Below the pieces are notes generated by a model. The model was not told the origin of the DNA. It worked only from the letters and a program-made list of their open reading frames with translations, and made no database searches. Below are positions 44,128 through 55,665 of a stretch of DNA of 64,000 bases, in pieces; the first letter of the stretch is position 1, and each line of letters starts with the position of its first letter. The position numbers and the translations under genes are program-made. The stretch lies in the NCBI GenBank assembly GCA_030737875.1, contig CM060923.1, positions 493,670,453-493,734,452 of the forward strand, given 5' to 3'. The stretch comes from Allium sativum (Eukaryota; Streptophyta; Magnoliopsida; Asparagales; Amaryllidaceae).

Positions 44128-46519
44128 TGTTGGTCGTAGAATTTGATATTGAATATAAGCCGATATGTCTTCTATTCAGAGCCTTGTATTTAATATCAAA
44201 TGTGATTTGGGTTTGTCGTGAATGGTGTCTTCATTAACACTGTTCTTAAGCCCAGTTGAGAAAATGATTAAATCTTTTTAGTTATATTTAATGAAGTGTA
44301 CTAATTAAATAATATTTAATTGGAATTGAATTGGTATTGATTTTTGGGTTTATCGTGAACAGTGTTTTAAATAACACTTGTTCTTTAACCCGATAATTAA
44401 TGGAACGTGATTGTGGGTTTATCGTGAACCGTGTTTTAAATGACACTGATTCTTTAACCCAGTTAAAGATTAGAACTAAGTGGAGTTTTAATGAATCTTT
44501 AATTAGATCGAAAATGGAGTATCGCCAGTTTTACTCCAGGCGATAGTTAAATCTTTAATTAGATTTAAACGTAAAATGGTAATTGAACTTACCGATAACA
44601 CCGTGGTGTTAGATATGAAGTATTACCAGTTTTACTTCGTGGGATGAATAGGTTGAGGTTGGGAAATTAAAACAAATGATTACTTCGGTAAGGTTCGTTA
44701 ATCCCGATTAGTTTGAATTGATATTCAAAAAGGAGATTAAAGAATTTATCTTTGATAAAATTAATGGGAACGTTTCCCAAAATATTAGAATATTTGAATA
44801 AATGAATATTCTAAATTGGAATGAAGCGTATGTTGTGTTTGTGTAACACGTGTTTATTATATACGCGAGTTATTCAGAAAGACCGGGTTTATCCCATTCT
44901 TAATAACTAATTCGACGTTGTGTCGAAGATAAAGACGGTGGTTGAAGACCGGAGGTCTTCACGTCGTTTGGATAATTACTGATGATCTTGATTAGTCCGT
45001 ACACCCAAGAGGAGGGAATTAGTTAGTGATCGTCCAGACGTACTTGGAGATCGATGGATGTGCGGGGTACTAGGTGCCTCCGGTTTCGTTCAGACCCAGA
45101 ACGAACTTGTAAATGGACTGTGTGTCTGACATTGGATTTTATTCTGTGTGGTTGATTTCTATTAAATATATATCTGTTTGGCGGCGAAGAATTTATTCTC
45201 TTGCTTAATGCCCTTCTCTGAGACATACGAGCTCAAAGGTTATGTATTGATGGATATCAAACGCATGGAGTGAATTGCCTGTGTGGCATGCCTAAGTGAC
45301 AATATGATCAAGACTTCTGTTGAAAAGCAGAGTCTTGTGGTTGATGATCAAAGCACGACCTGTGTGGCACAGCTTAGTGTAGCGTTGATTCGCGAGCCTC
45401 ACACCTGGTGGTGAACCAAAAACGGGAGAGGACCTCAGGGAGGACATGCGTTTCTTTCTAGTTAGAAGTGGCGTCAGTGGTTTTACATGCCCTGATGAGT
45501 TTGACTTATGTGGTTGTTTCTGTTGCGAGGCGCCTGGGTTAGATCGGACGATCCGGGTCCAATGGAGTCATTTGTTGGCTCATTTACGCCCCATAGGGCG
45601 GGGAAACGTAGTGTTTAGGCATAATAATCCACATCGGTGGACCGACCCTGTCGCTCTAAGGCTTGCCTGCGCGCATGCCTGAGGCTCGGGCTAGAGAGTC
45701 TCGAATCGGTAGAGGACGATCCCTGGCCTCGGTTCGCAGATGGAAATCCAATTTCCAATACGTGACTTTGCGGTTTTGATTGTAATCCTATATATGGCAA
45801 CATAGTGCGATGGGGCGCTTATGCCGTCTATGATTGATACTTATGATTTGAAGTTGTTTTATACTCTATGCACTTATAATAGTATCAAATGATTTGTTTT
45901 AAACGTATCAAGCATTCTTGGCTATTATAAGGTAAAAACCCTATCCTCCGGCTTGCATTGCAATGTGTAATGGGAACTGGGTCTTATAATAGCTTCATTG
46001 TTCTTTATTTAGCATTGCGCTGTTGTTTCATGCACTGGTGTTCTTGGGAGGAAACCCGTTCCGTGTTATACGGCGTGGTCCCTTGATTTACCTAACTTTA
46101 AAATAAAGATTTATAACTGTTTTAGTTCTTACACCAGTCCCATGACTGACTTGGAGTTTATTGTTTTAACCTAAACTCTGGGTGCCCCTATTTTGACACG
46201 AGCAGCTAGTAGTTTTGGTTTTGCAGATTTATATTCACAGGATCCTGGTTTACAGCCGGAACGATATCCGGAAAGCTTTGTATCCGTATATCTCTTCTAG
46301 TTGTATATTGTATTATTTTCAACTGCTATGTAATTTATTTAAATCTCTGATATTTCTGTGTAATATTTATTCATTTATACTCTATATATTCTTGTATTCT
46401 GATGGAATTGTTGTAATAAACAAGAAATGTTCTTCCGCCTGCGTTCTATTTTGTCGTGTTCTCAAAACAATTCATTCTTTCTCTTCTCCTCGGAGACCGG
46501 GGAAGTTCGGGTCGTTTCA
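44128..46519 (+). repeat. Element B 3' LTR, right part
   Basis: It continues B after the ATATT duplication. It holds TTTATCGTGAA..GTG and TCTTTAACCC repeated blocks (about 44205-44470), the TTCGTTC / GAACGAA hairpin (45085-45105), ATTGCC / GACAAT near 45274, the CAGTC hairpin and an AATAAA (near 46413). It ends GGTCGTTTCA at 46519. Confidence 0.9.
45085..45105 (+). ncRNA. Conserved TTCGTTC / GAACGAA hairpin (element B)
   Basis: Seven perfect pairs enclose loop AGACCCA, identical to element C. It lies about 1.4 kb before the LTR end, as in C and E. Confidence 0.5.
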
Positions 46520-47527
46520 TGAATTCAAAAAGGTTTTGTTGTTTCCTAATGCACTATAGAATATGACAATCTTTATTTAAACTTGAATTTATTACCTTGT
46601 TTTCATAAGTATTGAATTCCACAAAACATTTATATATATATATATATATTATACATGGTTAATATGCAATTTTTCTCTCATATTGAAATAGAAACAAATA
46701 AATTTTTAATAACAAAAGTTAACTTCATATACATGACATATGTCCACATTTAAAAGGTAATAACGCACTATTATATGATTATAATTGTTGACTGATTTCA
46801 AATTATCATCGAAAAAGTGATTAACTTAAATAAATGGAATAAATTGCATTATTCCCATGACGTATAGCAAAATAGGTATGTTCGCATTTCAAATAAATAT
46901 GACAGGTTGAACATGATTTGCTCTAATATTTTTAATAGACTATAATCCTGGAATAATTGCTACCATATTAATAAAAATTCCACTTAAAATAGTCAAACTG
47001 ATAACATTGGCATTATCAGTAATATAAAACAGGATTTAATGTAGATACCCTTATGTTATTATTATTATTTTACATTTATGATTAGGAAACCTGTAATTGT
47101 ATAAATTTATAAAGTTAGAATGAAATATTTTTGAAACCTTAGAAGAAACATTAATACATTCTAGGCGTCAATTATGCATCACCAAATATGTAAATGAAAA
47201 CACCAATAAAAGTCGGCTACGTGCTTTGCATATGGGTTGTAGTTATTGGTTAATTATGCACAATATTGCCTTACTATATATGTACCATTGATTACATTCA
47301 TTCTTATTACTAAGGAATTCCAATACCTTTTAACATTTCCACATCATACTTTTTTTTTTAAAACCATTTTAATCTCAATAACATAATTAAATTACATATA
47401 CTTAAATAATCGAAACATATGGGATGTAAAAATAAGAAATGAATATGTGAAGTTTTGATTTAGTATGTATTAAAATTAGAATTTAACAAACATACATAAA
47501 AGTCTAATTATGATGATTATTTCTACT
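46520..47527. other. Unassigned AT-rich DNA right of element B
   Basis: About 1 kb has no supported ORF, no LTR similarity I can recognise and a short TA microsatellite near 46632. It starts TG directly after the end of B. It may be the remainder of the minus-strand LTR beginning at 47624, or host DNA. Confidence 0.5.
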
Positions 47528-47624
47528 TTGTCGTTATTTATTTAAAATAAATTATTTTAAATATTCTATATTCATTTAAAATTTCTAAAATTTTAAATTG
47601 GCCCCAAAATTGCGGGTTGTTACA
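47528..47624 (-). repeat. Minus-strand LTR 5' end, related to the B/C/E family
   Basis: Read on the minus strand from 47624 it begins TGTAACAACCCGCAATTTTG and continues with GGGCCAATTTAAAATTTT. After that comes ATTTAAAATAATTTATTTT and an AACGAC word. This parallels the LTR starts of B and C word for word for about 95 bases. The rest of the element cannot be traced. Confidence 0.55.
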
Positions 47625-48704
47625 TACATTTCTTTCTAGTTAGAAGTGGTGTTAGCGACTTACCAGCCCTGACATTTTTACTTATGTGGATGATGGAATG
47701 AGGCACCTCGGTTATTTGAGTCCCTAGTGGCTCTATTTACGCCCCAAAGGGCGGGAAACATATTGTTCAGGCATTATTAATCGACTAACATATTTGTGGA
47801 CCGACCCTGAAGATCCAGGTGCGGTTGCGACTGTATCCTGAGGCACGGGCTAGAGTGTCTCGAATTCGGTAAGGACTATCTTTTGCCTTGGTTCATGATG
47901 GAAATCCAACTTCCAATATGATCCATGCGGTTTTGATTGTATAACTAGTATAGCGACATAGTATATGGTAGCTATGTCGTCTATGATTGATACATTATGA
48001 TTGAAATGTTTTTAAAACATATATACACTAATAATAATATCAAATCCGCTTTATCGTATCAAGCATTTTTGACCATTATAAGGTAAAACTCTATCCTCCA
48101 GTTTGCGTTGCATTGTGTGACGGGACTTGAGTCTTATAATGGTTTCATTTTTCTAAAAAACATTGCGTTGTTTAACGATTTACTTTAATTATGCATTGGC
48201 AATCCAATGGAGTAAACCCGTTCCGCGTTAGCGGCGTGGTCCTGTGATTAGCCTTATTAATAAATAGGTTAAGTAAGATTTCTTATACCAGTCCTATGAC
48301 TGACCTGTAGTTTGTTTCACTTTGCAAACTCGGGTGCCCTCTTTTCCACATGCGCAGCCTTGTATTCAGGTTTTAGCAAATTCGTTCTGGACAACTAAGG
48401 AGCTAAAGACGGATCCTATCATTTCAATTTTGCTGTGCAGGCTTCATTTAGTATGTCAGGTTTAATTCTGCTGCATTGTATTTAATCTATTGTAAATTTA
48501 TCTTCCGATGTATTATTATTTCGATGTACTCTTATATATTCCGTACTCTGATGTTACGTTACTATAATGTAATAAAATTCTTTTGTTATCTGTTCTGATG
48601 TGTTGTATGCCCAAAGTTAAAAGTATTAAAGGATTTCCAACTTTTGGATCTGGCCTGTGTGGTTTATGGTCGATTCAAAGGGTAGGGATTTTCGGCTCTT
48701 TACA
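47625..48704 (+). repeat. Isolated giant-LTR 3' fragment
   Basis: It aligns from TTTCTTTCTAGTTAGAAGTGG onward with the 3' part of the LTR of B (45449-46519). It retains the CAGTC hairpin (48289-48302) and an AATAAA near 48570, and ends CTCTTTACA at 48704. It is more diverged than B, and no primer site follows, so this is a truncated LTR or solo remnant. Its left side is broken by the minus-strand LTR at 47624. Confidence 0.7.
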
Positions 48705-49123
48705 TCACATGTTCATTTCAACAAAATGAAGAGACTGTAAAACTGAAAAGCTTATACATTTAGTCTTTTTTTAACTCTGCAACTCAGTGTAAATATTACA
48801 AAAGGAAGGTGAAAATGAAGAATGCAGCTTTCTTAAGCTTGACATTTGTTTACTTCCTCTTTTCTGTTGTATCAGGTTTCTCACGTCTTCCCACCTTCAT
48901 GAGATCTTTCTTTCACAATGTTAACAATAGCTAAAAAATTTGCACAAAAAGAAAAGCTAAGTAAAATTGGTTATTCAAATAAAAAAACAAAAAACATTAT
49001 TTTGCACAAAAAGTGGAGCTAAATATTATTTACTCTTCACATGTTGAATTTAGTTAACATTGTTCACTTCCTCTTTTCTGTTGTCTCATGTTTCTCACAT
49101 CTTCCCACCTGCATGAGATCTTT
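48705..49123. other. Possible host DNA with a local 60-bp duplication
   Basis: The interval between the LTR fragment and element E is not LTR-like. A segment with CTTCCTCTTTTCTGTTGT and TTTCTCAC..TCTTCCCACC words at about 48860-48912 is repeated at about 49061-49122. The second copy ends where element E inserts. Confidence 0.5.
48815..48934 (+). CDS. Small ORF resembling a secretory signal peptide (39 aa)
   Basis: ATG at 48815 is in a favourable AAAATGA context. The peptide opens MKNAAF, then has a hydrophobic core (about residues 6-20, LSLTFVYFLFSVVSG) and ends after a short basic/polar tail. This is typical of a eukaryotic signal peptide. A GT after CAG (TCAGGTTTCT, about 48875) could be a splice donor, as in small secreted cysteine-rich plant genes whose first exon encodes the signal. 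No second exon is visible before element E begins. I do not recognise the gene; it may be a gene fragment or chance. Confidence 0.25.
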   Translation: MKNAAFLSLTFVYFLFSVVSGFSRLPTFMRSFFHNVNNS

Positions 49124-49926
49124 TGTAACAACCCGGAAAATACGAGCCAATTTAAAATTTTTAAATTAGTCATTTCAAAGGGATTTGAACAATTGAAATA
49201 GAATATTTCAATAAAATAGTGAATTAGAAGTAGTGAGTCAGTTGGAAAATTTGAATTCAAACCTTGACTGACTGTGCAGGGTGGAAATTATAACGGATTT
49301 TAGTGAAACCAAAAATAATTAAATCTGTTTATCAATACCTTTCTAATGAATCTAAAAAATCGAAGTTTCATAACGGGAATCAAAAGTTATGGCCGAATGA
49401 ATTTTCAGAAAGGTCACTATATAGAATATATAACCCTGGAAAATAGATATTGTGCAAACGACCTCGGAATTCGACAAAACCATTTTTGTTGGGTCCGGAA
49501 TGTCAAACTATTGCTAGGTTTCAAATTTCATAATTTTTGAAGCTAGTATGTGAGCTGACAAAAGAAAATGTGTTTGGTCAATTTCTGTTAAATTGGATCG
49601 ACCAGAAAATGGCCATTTTTCAAACGATCTCAGAATTCGACAAAACTAGTTTTGTTGGGACCGTAGCGTCAAAACATAGCTAGATTTATTTTTCTGGAAT
49701 TTTTCGAATCAGTTTGTGGCCTTGGCAAATTGAAATGTACGTTCAAAGTTAAAAATTAAATGTTTTATATTTTAATTTGAAGAATAACTGACTGTAATAG
49801 TCAAATTGGCCAACGAAACATATCCCATTGTGTCCGGGATGGGGGTATTTAGCTAGGGACGACAGTCGTTGGGTTTGAATTGGTGTCCGTGTGGAGAAAC
49901 ACTATTTAAAAATTTATTAAAACAAT

Positions 49927-50329
49927 TGGCCAATCAGAAATTTTCTTTCATTATTTTTAAAAATAAAAAACCCCAGAAACCCTTTTTCTCCCTCTCGATC
50001 GACGATTTACATCGTTCGCCCCTTCCCAGCCAAATCGCCGCTGCCACAAGCGATTCCAGCCTTCGCCACCACCACCAGTCGACGCGCCTCCCTCCCCTCT
50101 TCCAATCTGACCCAAGCTCGACCCCTATTGCCTCCTCCATCGCCAGAATCGTTGATCCAAAGTCGAGCACTTCTCGTCGCCGCCCCGATCGCCTGAGACC
50201 ACCAAACCACCTCAAACCACCCTGCGCCGACTCCCCTCTCCTCCCTCTTCCACGTCATCACCTCTGATCATCCTATCGTGCCTCGGTTCTCGCGAAAACT
50301 GCAACCCTAGTTTTGAACCATCGATAAAG
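49927..50329 (+). promoter_or_regulatory. Promoter and leader island of element E 5' LTR
   Basis: GGCCAATCAG (CCAAT type) is followed by a TTTTTAAAAATAAAAAACC TATA-like stretch. A C/T-rich leader of about 350 bases then ends in AAAG with GTGAGT. ORFs across it (132 codons here, 211 codons in the other LTR) differ between copies and are not called. The layout resembles the first exon of a plant gene. Confidence 0.45.
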
Positions 50330-50335
50330 GTGAGT
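50330..50335 (+). other. Candidate 5' splice donor in element E LTR
   Basis: AAAG followed by GTGAGT is a near-perfect donor. It is also present in the 3' LTR at 60305-60310. The position matches the donors in A, B and C. Confidence 0.42.
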
Positions 50336-51014
50336 TCTTTTTTATGTTTGAACTTTGAAAAATCATATCTTTATGGTGTGTTGACGAAATTCAATGAAAC
50401 AGGAAACATCGGGACCGCAAGGAAGCTCTCTACCACATAGAAGAGACTGCGGATTTTTCTGAGTCATCTACGATTTTTAGCACTCCAAAAACCAAAGTTA
50501 GAAATCTAAATTAGCTGAATTTGAATGGAAAATGTTGTGTATAAATTATATAAGCGAAATACAAATTACACACGTGTTGTATACCTCATGTACATACGAT
50601 GTGTAAGCTATATAAGCGAAGTATGAATTATACATGCATAGTATAATTGATATATGTGTTGAAATGCAAGTGAAATATAGCAATAATGTATATATATATA
50701 CTCCCCTCGTCCGCAAACCATGGACGATATTTATTGTTGTGTATAGGTGTGAAATATTGTATGAAAAGGCGAATGGTTGAATAATTGTTTGTGGTTGATA
50801 TTGATTGGTTGTGGTTGAAAAATACCCATTGGTGATTGAAATGAATTGGAAATAATTGTGCAAATAAAAATAAAACATGTCGCCTGCGTGCGAATTAGAT
50901 GCATGAATCCTCATTGTCAAAAACCGTGAGGTTTTAAGGTAGAGCGAGGAGCCGTACTAGGGACGGTGCCGGTTTTAACTACCTTGCCGTTATGCTGCTG
51001 AAATTTTGAATAAT

Positions 51015-51365
51015 ATTCATGTGTTAGAATTATTTTCATATGTTGAAATTATCTTCATGCGTTGAAATTAAAGTCATGTGTTGAAACTATATCCATGTGT
51101 GGAAATACTCATGTGTTGAGAAGTGATGTGTGAAAATTAAATTCATGTGTGAATGAATGAAGTGTTTAAACAATAAAAATCACATTTTTATAATATATAT
51201 GAAGTATGTAAAATATTCGCCTTATATATTTAAATAGTTTCAATAATAAAAATTTCATCTTTCTTATATGAACAACATATATAAAATATCCATGTGTGGA
51301 AATGCTCATGTGTTGAGAAGTGTGTGTGTTGGAAAAGTTCATGTGTTAAATAAAAAGATTGAACA
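51015..51365 (+). repeat. CATGTGTTGA repeat zone, element E 5' LTR
   Basis: TCATGTGTTGA and variants (CATGCGTTGA, CATGTGTGGA) recur at irregular 15-40 base spacing. The copy in the 3' LTR is at about 60985-61335. The same word is found in the LTR of C near 21750-22180. Confidence 0.65.
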
Positions 51366-51794
51366 ATAAAAATTACATTTTTATAGAAACTATGAATTGT
51401 TGAAAACATTCATTTGTCGAATAAATATTTTAAATGATAAAAATATCATTTTTATCATATATGTGATATGCTAAAGATATGCGATCGTTGAAATAAATAT
51501 TTGTGAAAGAAAAATTATTTTTAACATGCATAGGAACTAAATAAAATAGTCATGTGTTGAAATATATTTTAGTTCGCCAAAATTATCCATTTTGAAATGT
51601 GAAGTATTAAAAATAGCCACTTGTTCAAATAAATATGCATGAGTTGAAATATTCATTAATTAGCTAATCATATGATCTTTGCCTATGCATGCAACATTAG
51701 AATGAATGGTGTTTTTAAACTAAAGTGAATAAAATATGAAGTTGAATGGAAAATGAGAAGTGATGAGAATTGTATATATGTACATGCATATTTA

Positions 51795-52020
51795 TTGAAC
51801 AGGTTATAACAAAGAGGCTAGAGAAGAGGAATAAAATTTTGTGCCCGACAAATAGGTACACGTTTACTGTTTTGTTTGGGTGATGATTTTGTGAGCCTGT
51901 TGGCTAGCCGCTTGGCCTTTTCTTTTTCTTTTTGACTTGAAACGCCCGTGTGGCTACTTGGGGATTTTCCCAGCCCCTCCCGTACAAATGAGGTTATGGC
52001 AAAATTTTCCAAAATTTAAA
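51795..52020 (+). other. Conserved 200-bp module (LTR location in element E)
   Basis: It starts TTGAACAGGTTATAACAAAG, passes GCTAGCCGCTTGGC and ends near GAGGTTATGGC. It is homologous to the body-borne module of B and C. Confidence 0.6.
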
Positions 52021-54495
52021 GGCGTTAGCGAAATATTTGAAGTGAAAATGATATTGAAATCGTCGAATGAACTCTATTTATATAAATATATAAATATAAA
52101 TATAAATAAAATTAAAACGAAACGTGGCCGTGCAGTTCTTGTTTTGAAACCGCGATTTCAAACGACTAGTGCGGGAAATTCGACCATTGGATTTTCCCGA
52201 AACCGCAACCGTTGGGTTTGCCTTGGAAATATCTTTCCAACGGCACCAACTTTGTGAAGATCCGACGGTTGGATTGTCTGGAATGTTTAATTCAAATCTG
52301 AAGAAAAACAGCGTCAGAAACGATTTTATTTTTATATATATATATAATTAAATTAAATCGAATAACGACGTTGTAGTTCGTAAATTGAAATCGTAACTTC
52401 AAATGGCTAGTGTGGAAGATCAGACCGTCGGATTTTCCCAAAACTGAAACCGTTGGATTCGTTTTGAAATGATCTTTCTAATGATATAAAATTTGTGAAG
52501 ATCCAACGGTTAGATTTCCAGATATGTGTAAAACAAATTTAGTGAAAAACAGCGCCAGTGCATCGGCACGACCTGAATCGTCGTTTAGTTAAATATGTCC
52601 GTTTTAAATAAACAAAAATGGCGATATATCGCTATAAAATACTATAGACGATATAGAGTGGAAAGAAACCAATTTTGTTGTGTTTTCTTCAGATGTGATG
52701 GTTGAATGTATTTAACATGAAAATTATAACTAAAGAACTGAAATGTGAATGTTGAATAGTCTAACCGTGTGATAAATTGATTTGAAAATCTAAATATACG
52801 TTGGTTATTTGAAAAGGCCGAGTTCATCTCACTTCAAATAATCGATCGACGACGAGAAGTCGAAGAGTCGAAAACGGTTGAAGACCGACGATCTTCACAT
52901 TGGATGGATGGGCGCTACTGATGCTCGTGATTGGAGTAGCTACCGTGAAGGAGCTGAAGTAGCAGCCGTCCAAACATAATGTTGATTGTGCGGATATACG
53001 AGGAATTCGGTGCCTCCGGTTTCGTTCAAACCCAGAACGGACTTATAAGTGGACTGTGTGTCTGACATTGGATTTTGTTCTATGCTAATTGATCTCTGTT
53101 AAATATATATCTGTTTGGCGGCGGAGAATTTATTCTCTTGCTTAACGCCCTTCTCTGAGACGTACGAGCTCAGAGGTTATGTATTGATAGAAATCAGTCG
53201 CATGGAGTGGATTGCCTGTGTGGCACGCCTAAGTGGCATATGATCAAGGCTTCTGTTGCAAAGCAAAGTCTTGTGGTTGATGATCAAAGCATGGTCTGTG
53301 TGACGTAGCTTTGTGTATAACGTGAATTCGCGAGCCTCACACCCCGGTATGAGTCAAAAAGGGGAGAAGGACCCAAGGAGTGCACGATGTTTCTTTCTAG
53401 CTATGGTGGTGTCAGTGACCTCCCAGCCTTGACATTTTTATCAACTTTTCACCTGTGTGGTTGTTGGAATACGAGGCGCCTCGATTATAGGTCTATAAGG
53501 ACCGGGAAACGTGTGTTCAGGAATAACTAATCCTCAAAAGTAAGAGAGGACCGGCCTTGGAGGATCCAGGGATTGCTGTGTGCGGTCCCGAGGCATTTGC
53601 TAGAGTGTCTCGAACAGAGAGTAGCTTGCCCCTTGCCTCGACTCATGAAGGAATCCAATTTCCAATACGAAATATGCGAATGTGATTGTATTACTAGTAG
53701 GGCGACATGATATATGCTACACATGCCATCTAGGATTGATATTTATGGTTGAAATCGCTTTTGAAACATATATGCACTAGTAATAATATCAAACACTTTT
53801 GTTTTATACATATGAAGCATTTTTGGCCATTATAAGGTAAAACTCTATCCTCCGGCTTGCGTTGCATTGTGTGATGGGACCTGAGTCTTATAATGGCTTC
53901 ATTTTATAAAAAGCATTGCGATGATTTAATCATTTACTTTATTTCATGCACTTGCACTCATTGGAGTAAACCCGTTCCGTGAAAGTGGCGTGGTCCTTTG
54001 ATTTTCCTTATTATTGTTGTTAATAAGTTAAGTAGATTTCTCATACCAGTCCCATGACTGACTCGTAGTTTGTTTCACCTTGCAAACTCGGGTTCCCTCA
54101 TTTTCACCCGGGCAGCCTAGTTACAGGTATCTGGTGCACTTTTGGCTCATGGCGAGGCTTGACTACACCGTGCTGACTTTGACTCTTTCCGCCATTACAG
54201 TATATGTATTATGATTCCGCCATTGGCGATGTAGACTGATATTTATTTTGTGTACTCTTTATGAATGATTCCGCCTCTGGTGATGGTGACTGATTATGTA
54301 TTATTATGCACTAAGTTGTATCCTGCACTGTGCTCTCTGATGTGGTGATATCTATATGATTCCGCTGTCATATATGTGTAAATTATTCTATTTTATGCTT
54401 ATGCTATTATCTATGATCTGCTTATGATGAGTAAGGTGTTATATTCCAATGATTATCCTTAACACCGTGTAATGGGGTTTTGGGATCGTCACAGC

Positions 54496-54507
54496 TGGTA
54501 TCAGAGC
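54496..54507 (+). other. Element E primer-binding site
   Basis: TGGTATCAGAGC lies two bases after the 5' LTR end. Confidence 0.92.
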
Positions 54508-54557
54508 TTTGGTTAACCTTAGTTCTGGAGTCTAACACATTAAACACTTCGTCAAAA

Positions 54558-54616
54558 TAGAATCAGTAGTATTCTAAGGCGAGTAGCTCATTAGAGATAG
54601 GACTAGTAAAGTCCTA
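54558..54616 (+). ncRNA. Twin leader hairpins of element E
   Basis: TAGAAT / ATTCTA around CAGTAGT is at 54558-54576. TAGGACT / AGTCCTA around AGTAA is at 54598-54616. The stems differ in sequence from those in B and C but pair perfectly, which points to structure rather than sequence conservation. Confidence 0.55.
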
Positions 54617-54751
54617 GAATGAGCCAACCAGAATAGCAAAAACAATTTGATCAGTCCATCATTATCTTTCCTTAAGTTTTTCTACTTAACCATGCAATAA
54701 ATTATCGTTTCTGTAAGCTGACTCTTTTCTTGCTTATCCAGAACTTGAAAA

Positions 54752-55665
54752 ATGGCTACCCGAGCAGCCGCCGCTAGAGGAGGCCGTGCTGGCCGTGGCA
54801 GAGGACGGGGAGAGGTCCTAGTAGAAGAAGGACCCTTGATATAACCCCCGGCCGCTCAATACTTCGAGCTGGACCGCGTAGCTAAGAGATACAAAAACCT
54901 AGGAGGCAAGACCTTCTCGGGAACTGGCACAGTAATAGAGGCCCTTGCATGGCTCAAAACATGCGAGAAGGTACTAGAAGGCCTAAGGCTTAGAGATCAA
55001 GATAAAGCTATTATGGGTGCCTGGCTTATGCAGGAACAAGCTGAACTACGGTGGGAATCTCTCACCCCGGGTATAGAGAAGCTGGAAGAACCTGGGACGG
55101 ATTCAAAGAACTCTTCAAAGAGAAATATGTCCCAGAACAAGCCCTAGAACGCATGCATGGTGACTTCGCCAACCTCCAGCAGGGGCATCTTTCAGTGCAG
55201 GATTATCTGAATAAATTTACATAGTTGCCCCCCTATGCTCCGGAGCTTGCCTCCACTGCAAAGTCCAAGAATAAGAGGTTCTTCCTTGGGCTGAAGCGAC
55301 TGTATCATGGTAGCGCCATGGCCCACGTCAATCTGGGATTTAATGAATTGGTGGAAATGACATGCAACTACGAAGACCTTGACCAAAGGCACCTGGAGCA
55401 GGATCGCGCTAAAAGCCAAGCCAGAAACAAACGCAAGCCTGCTGTGAATTAAGCTGAGTCAAGCCAAGCAGCATCCTCGAAACCACAGACTGGCAGGCCG
55501 CCAAAAGGAAGCTGCTATAATTGTGGCAAGATGGGGCACTTCTCTAATGTCTGCACAGCCCCTAAGAGGTAGAAGACAAATTCACAAGGTTCAAGCCAGG
55601 GCTCTCAGAACCCTCGCTCCTGCTTTAATTGCCGCAAGACGGATCATCTTGTCAAAGACTGTCCT
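54752..55665 (+). pseudogene. Gag region of element E, interrupted
   Basis: ATG at 54752 opens an Ala/Arg/Gly-rich N-terminus that stops at TAA 54842. Gag-like sequence continues in the same frame to about 55065, shifts frame near 55065-55085, and then meets TAG 55222, TAA 55450 and TAG 55570. Two zinc knuckles CX2CX4HX4C are still readable at 55513-55554 and 55621-55662. Gag normally forms the particle that packages element RNA; this copy cannot be made in one piece. Confidence 0.85.

Larger units (their letters stand above)
1..46519 (+). mobile_element. Element B: non-autonomous giant-LTR gypsy-like retrotransposon, 5' end outside window
   Basis: The element is read as the 3' part of its 5' LTR (1-1247), an internal body (1248-1464 plus 14516-15343) and a 3' LTR (15344-19016 plus 44128-46519). 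Element A splits the body and element C splits the 3' LTR. Removing both gives a 3' LTR of about 6065 bp and a body of about 1045 bp with no coding capacity. Bases 1-1247 align along their whole length with 45274-46519, which proves the LTR pairing. By-eye differences between these ends are about 4-5%, the highest of the nested set, as expected for the oldest host layer. The left target-site duplication is outside the window. Confidence 0.9.
49124..54493 (+). repeat. Element E 5' LTR (5370 bp)
   Basis: Landmarks are: U3 tandem duplication (about 49440-49745); CCCAT / ATGGG and GACGAC / GTCGTT inverted repeats (49823-49869); a CCAAT box near 49930; a C/T-rich leader to 50329; GTGAGT at 50330; CATGTGTTGA repeats (about 51015-51365); the conserved module (about 51795-52020); a two-fold duplicated block (about 52120-52320 and 52370-52560); the TTCGTTC hairpin (53031, one mismatch); the CAGTC hairpin (54047); and the end at 54493. 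Confidence 0.92.
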
